From NCBI GenBank assembly GCA_002422685.1, contig DITC01000067.1, positions 18,063 to 34,978 on the forward strand: a stretch of DNA of 16,916 nucleotides. The letters are read 5' to 3'. Positions 12,702 through 16,916 of the stretch are shown here, one piece after another (positions within the stretch are counted from its first letter, which is position 1; every line of letters starts with the position of its first letter). The notes beneath the pieces were generated by a model, which saw only the letters and a list, made by a program, of their open reading frames with translations, had not been told where the DNA came from and did not search any database. This DNA is from Thauera sp. UBA6194. Lineage in GTDB: Bacteria > Pseudomonadota > Gammaproteobacteria > Burkholderiales > Rhodocyclaceae. Made by a program: the position numbers and the translations under genes.

Positions 12702-14663
12702 ATGGACTGCGCCGCCCCTCTGCCGTCGCCTGCCGCCGCCTTGCGCACCCTGGCCCTCGTCGGCCACCCCAACGTCGGCAAGTCGGTGCTGTTCCACCGC
12801 CTCACCGGCACCTACGTCACGGTGTCGAACTACCCCGGCACCACGGTCGAGGTGTCGCGCGCCACGCCGCGCTTCGACCGCGAAGCCTCGCTGCTCGACA
12901 CCCCGGGCGTGCTCGCCCTGCCCTCGCGCAGCGACGACGAGCGCGCCACCATGCGCGCGCTGCTCAATGAGGACATGCGCACGCTGATCCAGGTCGGCGA
13001 CGCCAAGAACCTGCGCCGCACGCTCAACCTCACCGCGCTGCTGGCCGAGCTCGGCGTGCCGATGGTGATGGCGCTCAACATGACCGACGAGGCCAAGGCG
13101 CGCGGGGTCACGGTGGATGCCGGTGCGCTGGCCGAGGCCTTGGGCGTGCCGGTGGTGGCCACGGTAGCAACCGGTGGCGAAGGGGTCGGTGCGCTCACCG
13201 ATGCGCTTGCGCACGCTAAGGTGCCCGCCCCGTTGCTGCGCTACGACCCGGTGCTCGAGCGCGACATCGCCCGCGTCGAGCAACTCATCGTCGCCAACTG
13301 CCCGCATCCACGGCTGGCGGCGCGCGGCCTGGCCATCCTCGCCATCGGCCGCGACCAGGAGGTCGCCGACTGGCTCGCCGCCCAGCCCGGCAGCGCCGAG
13401 GTGCGCGCCACGCTCGCCGAGCTCACCGCACCAACCGGCCGCGACACCCTGCCCGCCCGCCTGGCCCGCGAGCGCAGCGGCGCGGCCGAGGCACTCGCGC
13501 GCACCGTCACCCGGCAGGCCGCGGGCAAGGACCGCACGCTGTCGATGCTGCTCGGGCGCACCGCGGTGCACCGGCTGTGGGGCTGGCCGATGCTGCTCGG
13601 CGTGCTGTATCTGGTGTATCTGTTCGTCGGCGACTTCGGCGCCAGCACCCTGGTCGGCTTGCTGGAAGAAGACTTCTTCGGCGAGGTGCTCAACCCGGCG
13701 ATCACCGACTTCGTGCGCAGCCACATCTCCACGCCGTGGCTGGCCGACCTTTTCGTCGGCGAATACGGCCTGTGGACCATGGGCATGACCTACGCGCTGG
13801 CGCTGATCCTCCCGATCGTCACCACCTTCTTCCTCGCCTTCGGCGTGCTCGAAGACTCCGGCTATTTCTCCCGCCTGTCGGTGATCGCCAACCGCATGTT
13901 CGCCGCCATCGGGCTGAACGGCCGCGCGGTGCTGCCGATGGTGCTGGGGCTGGGCTGCGTGACCATGGCCACGCTCACCACCCGCATCCTGCACACCCCG
14001 CGCGAGCGCCTGATCACCATCTACCTGATGGCGCTGGCGATTCCGTGCTCGGCGCAGCTCGGCGTGGTGCTCGGCCTCTTGGGCGGCATCTCGTTTGCGG
14101 CGACGGTGATCTGGGTCGCGTGCATCGTCGGCGTGCTGCTATTCACCGGCTGGCTGGCGAGCAAGGTCGTGCCCGGCCGACGCGTGCCGCTGATCACCGA
14201 GCTGCCGCCGATGCGCATGCCGGTGCTGGGCAATGTGCTCAAGAAGACCGGCGGCCGGCTCAAGTGGTATCTGATCGAGGTCATCCCGCTGTTCCTCATC
14301 GGCACGCTGATCATGTTCGCGCTCGACCGGACCGGCGCGCTGCCGTGGATCATCGAGGCCGGCAAGCCGCTGGTGGTGGGCTGGCTGGGGCTGCCGCCGG
14401 AGGCGAGCGCCGCCTTCGTGATGGGCTTCCTGCGCCGCGACTTCGGTGCCAGCGGCCTCTTTGCGCTGCAGGCCGAGCTGTCGATGGTGCAGGCGGTGGT
14501 GGGCATGGTCACGATCACGCTGTTCGTGCCCTGCATCGCCAGCCTGATGATGATCATCAAGGAGCAGGGCATGAAGGTCGCCGCGCTGATGCTGGCCATG
14601 ATCGTCCCCACCGCCTTCTTCGTCGGCGGCGTGCTCAACCTCGGCCTGCGCCTGATCTTCTGA
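12702..14663 (+). CDS. feoB: FeoB ferrous iron transporter
   Basis: Inner-membrane Fe(II) transporter of 653 residues. The N-terminal G domain has G1 GHPNVGKS (21-28), the G2 threonines in PGTTVE (45-50), G3 DTPG (66-69) and G4 NMTD (126-129). A helical linker domain runs to about 285, then gate domains with membrane segments to the C-terminus. Gate motifs are GLGC (416-419, followed by VTMATLTTR), PCSAQ (448-452) and VPC (609-611). These replace the E. coli-type GFGCNVPS and SCGARL stretches. The protein is shorter than E. coli FeoB (about 770 residues) but complete. The ATG at 12702 is chosen because AGGA at 12687-12690 lies 11 bases upstream and the G domain then starts near residue 15. 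Upstream in-frame ATGs at 12546 and 12612 precede or overlap the likely promoter. Confidence 0.95.
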   Translation: MDCAAPLPSPAAALRTLALVGHPNVGKSVLFHRLTGTYVTVSNYPGTTVEVSRATPRFDREASLLDTPGVLALPSRSDDERATMRALLNEDMRTLIQVGDAKNLRRTLNLTALLAELGVPMVMALNMTDEAKARGVTVDAGALAEALGVPVVATVATGGEGVGALTDALAHAKVPAPLLRYDPVLERDIARVEQLIVANCPHPRLAARGLAILAIGRDQEVADWLAAQPGSAEVRATLAELTAPTGRDTLPARLARERSGAAEALARTVTRQAAGKDRTLSMLLGRTAVHRLWGWPMLLGVLYLVYLFVGDFGASTLVGLLEEDFFGEVLNPAITDFVRSHISTPWLADLFVGEYGLWTMGMTYALALILPIVTTFFLAFGVLEDSGYFSRLSVIANRMFAAIGLNGRAVLPMVLGLGCVTMATLTTRILHTPRERLITIYLMALAIPCSAQLGVVLGLLGGISFAATVIWVACIVGVLLFTGWLASKVVPGRRVPLITELPPMRMPVLGNVLKKTGGRLKWYLIEVIPLFLIGTLIMFALDRTGALPWIIEAGKPLVVGWLGLPPEASAAFVMGFLRRDFGASGLFALQAELSMVQAVVGMVTITLFVPCIASLMMIIKEQGMKVAALMLAMIVPTAFFVGGVLNLGLRLIF

Positions 14664-14677
14664 GGAATCCTCCGTTC

Positions 14678-14932
14678 ATGAACGCGACCCACGCCCAGCC
14701 GCACGAACGCATCCGTCTCACCGGCACGCCGGTGGGGCGCATGGTGCGCATCACCGATTTCGGCGACGAGATCGACCCCTTGCAGCGCGAACAGCTCCAC
14801 GCCTATGGGCTGTCGGCCGCGCACGCGGTGAAGGTGCTGCAGCAGACGCCGATGACGGTGCTGCTGTGCGAGCACGTGGAGCTCGCGATCGAGCACGCGG
14901 TGGCTCGCCACATCTGGGCCGAGCCGGCCTGA
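14678..14932 (+). CDS. feoA: FeoA-like SH3-fold protein
   Basis: Small 84-residue cytoplasmic protein of the FeoA family, thought to bind or regulate FeoB. The pattern LTGTPVGRMVRITDFG, then LREQ-like helix LQREQLHAYGLSAAHAVKVLQQTP and the closing ELAIEHAVARHIWAEPA follows the FeoA/SH3-like fold. The match is looser than for E. coli FeoA. The ATG at 14678 follows GAGGA at 14662-14666 by 11 bases; that site overlaps the feoB stop, so the two genes are coupled. The order feoB-feoA is the reverse of the usual feoA-feoB. No feoC-like gene follows. Family assignment rests on length, pattern and position. Confidence 0.85.
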   Translation: MNATHAQPHERIRLTGTPVGRMVRITDFGDEIDPLQREQLHAYGLSAAHAVKVLQQTPMTVLLCEHVELAIEHAVARHIWAEPA

Positions 14933-14935
14933 TAC

Positions 14936-14978
14936 AGCAGCGCGGCGCTTGCGGGCCGGACTATGGGCGCCGGCTGCT
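14936..14978. terminator. Hairpin between converging feoA and response-regulator genes
   Basis: AGCAGC-G-CGGCG (14936-14947) pairs with CGCCGGCTGCT (14968-14978) over 11 base pairs with one bulged G, around a 20-base loop that is itself GC-rich. It occupies most of the 69-base gap between two converging genes. No T-run is present on either side, so terminator function is plausible rather than clear. Confidence 0.4.
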
Positions 14979-15001
14979 CCGCGAAAGTGGCCGTCTGCGC
15001 G

Positions 15002-15715
15002 TCAGCTCCAGTTCACCGTCGCCGCCAGCAGGTAGCCCGCGCCATACACGGTCTTGATGAACTTGCCGCTGTGCCCGCCCTGCTCGAAGCGCTTGCGCAG
15101 GCGGGACACGCGCAGGTCGATGCTGCGGTCGAGCGCACACACGTCGCGTCCGGCGAGCAGCTGCTCGCGCGACAGGATCTGGTTGGGGCGCTCGAGGAAG
15201 GTGATCAGCAGCTGCGACTCGGCCAGGCTCAGCGTGTCTTCGACGCCCTCGGGCGAGATCAGGCGGTGGGTGGCGCGCTCGAAACACCAACCCATGAAGT
15301 GCGCGCTGCCGGGCGGCTGGGCGTCGGCGGCCGGTTCGGGCTGGTAGCGGCGCAGGATGCTGCGCACGCGCGCGATAAGCTCGCGCGGCTCGAAGGGCTT
15401 GACCACGTAGTCGTCGGCGCCCAGCTCCAGCCCCATCACGCGGTCGTGGGTGTCGTCACGCCCGGTGGCGATGAGCAGGCCGAAGCGGTAGCGATTGCGC
15501 AGCTGCTGCAGCACGTCCATGCCGTCCATGTCGGGCAGACCGAGGTCGAGGATGGCCACATCGGGCACCTGCACGCGCAGCTGGCGCAGGAACTCGCCGC
15601 CCGTCGAGAACGCCGCATGCCGGTAACCGAAACGCTCGAGCGTGCCGGTGATCAGCCGCGACACCGCGGCGTCGTCCTCGACGACATGAATCAGCGCTTG
15701 CGCTTTGTCGCTCAA
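15002..15715 (-). CDS. OmpR-family response regulator
   Basis: A 237-residue two-component regulator. The receiver domain (about 8-122) has the acidic pair Glu13/Asp14-Asp15, phosphoacceptor Asp57 in AILDLGLPD, Thr84 in LIATG, and Lys106 in VVKPF. The winged-helix DNA-binding domain (about 137-232) has LSLAESQLL, REQLLAG, DLRVSRLRKRF and IKTVYGAGYLL. The start is a TTG at 15715: GGAG (15727-15724 on the minus strand) lies 8 bases upstream, and the receiver then starts at the normal distance. No in-frame ATG fits, since the next upstream ones lie inside the kinase gene. It begins 46 bases after the hybrid kinase stop on the same strand, so they form an operon and a likely partner pair. The regulated genes and signal are unknown. 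Confidence 0.93.
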   Translation of the reverse strand: MSDKAQALIHVVEDDAAVSRLITGTLERFGYRHAAFSTGGEFLRQLRVQVPDVAILDLGLPDMDGMDVLQQLRNRYRFGLLIATGRDDTHDRVMGLELGADDYVVKPFEPRELIARVRSILRRYQPEPAADAQPPGSAHFMGWCFERATHRLISPEGVEDTLSLAESQLLITFLERPNQILSREQLLAGRDVCALDRSIDLRVSRLRKRFEQGGHSGKFIKTVYGAGYLLAATVNWS

Positions 15716-15761
15716 ATCCCTGTCTCCGCACAATTGACCCGACTCGTGGGCGAGCCGATCT

Positions 15762-16916
15762 TCATGCGATTGCAGCGCGCAGTGCCTCGAGCAGTCGTTC
15801 CTGCGTGAAGGGCTTGCCGAGCACGGTGATGTCGACATCTTCGCGGCCGGCCAGCGCCTTGTCGGCATAGCCGCTCATGAGCACCACCGGCAGCTCGGGG
15901 CGGAAGCGGCGCACGAATCGCGCCAGCGCGCGCCCGTCCATGCCCCCCGGCATCACGATGTCCGACAGCACGAGTGCAATCGCAGGGATATTTTCGACCA
16001 TGTCGGCCGCTTCGTGGCCACTTTCGGCTTCGAGCACCGCGCAACCCAGCGCCGAAAGCTGCTTGCGCACGACGTCGCGCACCTTGTCGTCATCTTCCAC
16101 GAGCAGCACCAGCCGGCTCTCGAGCGGGGGCGCTGACGCGCCCGGCGTCACGAGCACGTCCGTCAAACCGGCGTCGGCAGCAGACAGCGGCAGCTCGGCC
16201 AGGGCCGGCACCTCGCGTGGCGCCTGCGGCAGCAGCAGCGACACCGTGGTGCCCATCGCCTGACGACTGCGGATGCGCACGCCGCCGCCCGACTGCTTGA
16301 TGAACCCATACACCATGGCCATGCCCAGGCCGCTGCCCAGGCCGAACTTCTTGGTGCTGAAGAAGGGCTCGAACACCCGGGTGAGCGTTGCGCTGTCCAT
16401 CCCGGTGCCGTTGTCCGCGACCGCGATCTGCACGTAGCAGCCGGGCGGCAGCTCCAGATCGGCCGCCGCTGCGCCCTCGATGCATTCGAGCGAGCAGGCG
16501 ATGCGCAGCTCGCCGCCGTTGGGCATCGCGTCGCGCGCGTTGAGCGCGAGGTTGAGCAGCGCGCTCTCGAGCTGGTTCGGGTCGACGAGCGCGCGCAGGT
16601 CGACATCGCGCGAGGCGGTCGACACCGTGATCGTGCTCGGCAGCGAGCGCCGGATCATGCGCGCCATGTCGAGCACCAGCTCGTTGACGCCGACGACCAC
16701 GGGCGTGATCGGTTGCTGGCGCGAAAACGCGAGCAGGCGCCGGATCAGTCCCGCGCCGCCCTCGGCCGCGGCCAGCGCAGGCTCGACGTATTCGGGTATC
16801 GCGGCGTGATCGCCGAGCGCCTCGACCAGGCCCTGCAGGTTGCCCATCACCACGGTGAGCATGTTGTTGAAGTCGTGCGCGAGCCCCCCGGTGAGCTGGC
16901 CGATGGCCTCCATCTT
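15762..16916 (-). CDS. Hybrid sensor histidine kinase, 5' part outside the window
   Basis: Partial gene: the frame is open to the right edge, so the sensing domain is missing and the in-frame ATG at 16913 is internal. The 383 residues from that ATG begin with the HisKA box GGLAHDFNN (phosphorylated His13). The ATP-binding domain follows with N-box NLALNARDAM (121-130), DNGTGM (167-172), FEPFFSTK and GLGSGLGM (191-198). A receiver domain then has EDDD (273-276), Asp318 in SDIVMPGGMDG and Lys367 in LGKPF. The spacing and HDFNN box are typical of NtrB-like/PAS-containing hybrid kinases. The kinase can probably phosphorylate its own receiver and perhaps the downstream OmpR-type regulator. The signal cannot be inferred from what is visible. 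Confidence 0.93.
   Translation of the reverse strand, partial: KMEAIGQLTGGLAHDFNNMLTVVMGNLQGLVEALGDHAAIPEYVEPALAAAEGGAGLIRRLLAFSRQQPITPVVVGVNELVLDMARMIRRSLPSTITVSTASRDVDLRALVDPNQLESALLNLALNARDAMPNGGELRIACSLECIEGAAAADLELPPGCYVQIAVADNGTGMDSATLTRVFEPFFSTKKFGLGSGLGMAMVYGFIKQSGGGVRIRSRQAMGTTVSLLLPQAPREVPALAELPLSAADAGLTDVLVTPGASAPPLESRLVLLVEDDDKVRDVVRKQLSALGCAVLEAESGHEAADMVENIPAIALVLSDIVMPGGMDGRALARFVRRFRPELPVVLMSGYADKALAGREDVDITVLGKPFTQERLLEALRAAIA

Noticed and set aside
1..16916. CRISPR arrays, tRNA or rRNA genes, insertion-sequence ends or phage genes
   Set aside because: None seen: no regularly spaced direct repeats, no transposase-like frames and no recognisable structured-RNA sequence on either strand by eye.

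Overview
This is a GC-rich window in which nearly every base is coding. The gene content and protein styles (TonB with a long Pro/Lys linker, di-haem cytochrome c peroxidase, NodT-type outer-membrane lipoprotein, DUF1513, FeoB of the GLGC/PCSAQ type) suggest a betaproteobacterium, most likely Rhodocyclales (Thauera/Azoarcus-like). That placement is inference from style, not from a marker gene. No rRNA, tRNA, CRISPR, insertion sequence or phage gene was seen.

Layout. (1) 46-2080 (+): tonB-exbB-exbD, the energy-transducing complex for outer-membrane receptors, closed by a strong hairpin at 2109-2142 that can serve both converging units. (2) 2189-3780 (-): a secreted di-haem cytochrome c peroxidase followed on the same strand by a cysteine-free Fur-superfamily regulator (Irr/PerR-like). 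A perfect TTAGA-n7-TCTAA-type dyad lies upstream of the peroxidase, and a near-identical 15-base element lies upstream of both genes. (3) 4089-8829 (+): macA-macB and a TolC/NodT-type outer-membrane lipoprotein, overlapping or tightly packed, which together form a complete tripartite ABC efflux pump. (4) 9036-12511 (+): a TonB-dependent siderophore receptor behind a perfect 7-1-7 Fur-box-like palindrome, then a DUF1513 periplasmic protein. (5) 12702-14932 (+): feoB then feoA, in reverse of the usual order, behind an AT-rich promoter island. (6) 15002-16916 (-): a hybrid histidine kinase (cut by the right edge) and an OmpR-family response regulator with a TTG start.

How it fits together. Most of the window concerns iron: TonB-ExbBD energises the receptor, the receptor imports a ferric chelate, and FeoBA imports Fe(II). 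MacAB-NodT pumps are known in some bacteria to export or recycle siderophores, and this one sits directly upstream of the receptor. The peroxidase/Irr-like pair links haem, iron and peroxide status. No siderophore biosynthesis gene is present, so a siderophore-trafficking island is a hypothesis, not a demonstrated system. The strongest non-obvious signals are regulatory: the Irr-like dyad, the duplicated 15-base element, and the Fur-like palindrome.
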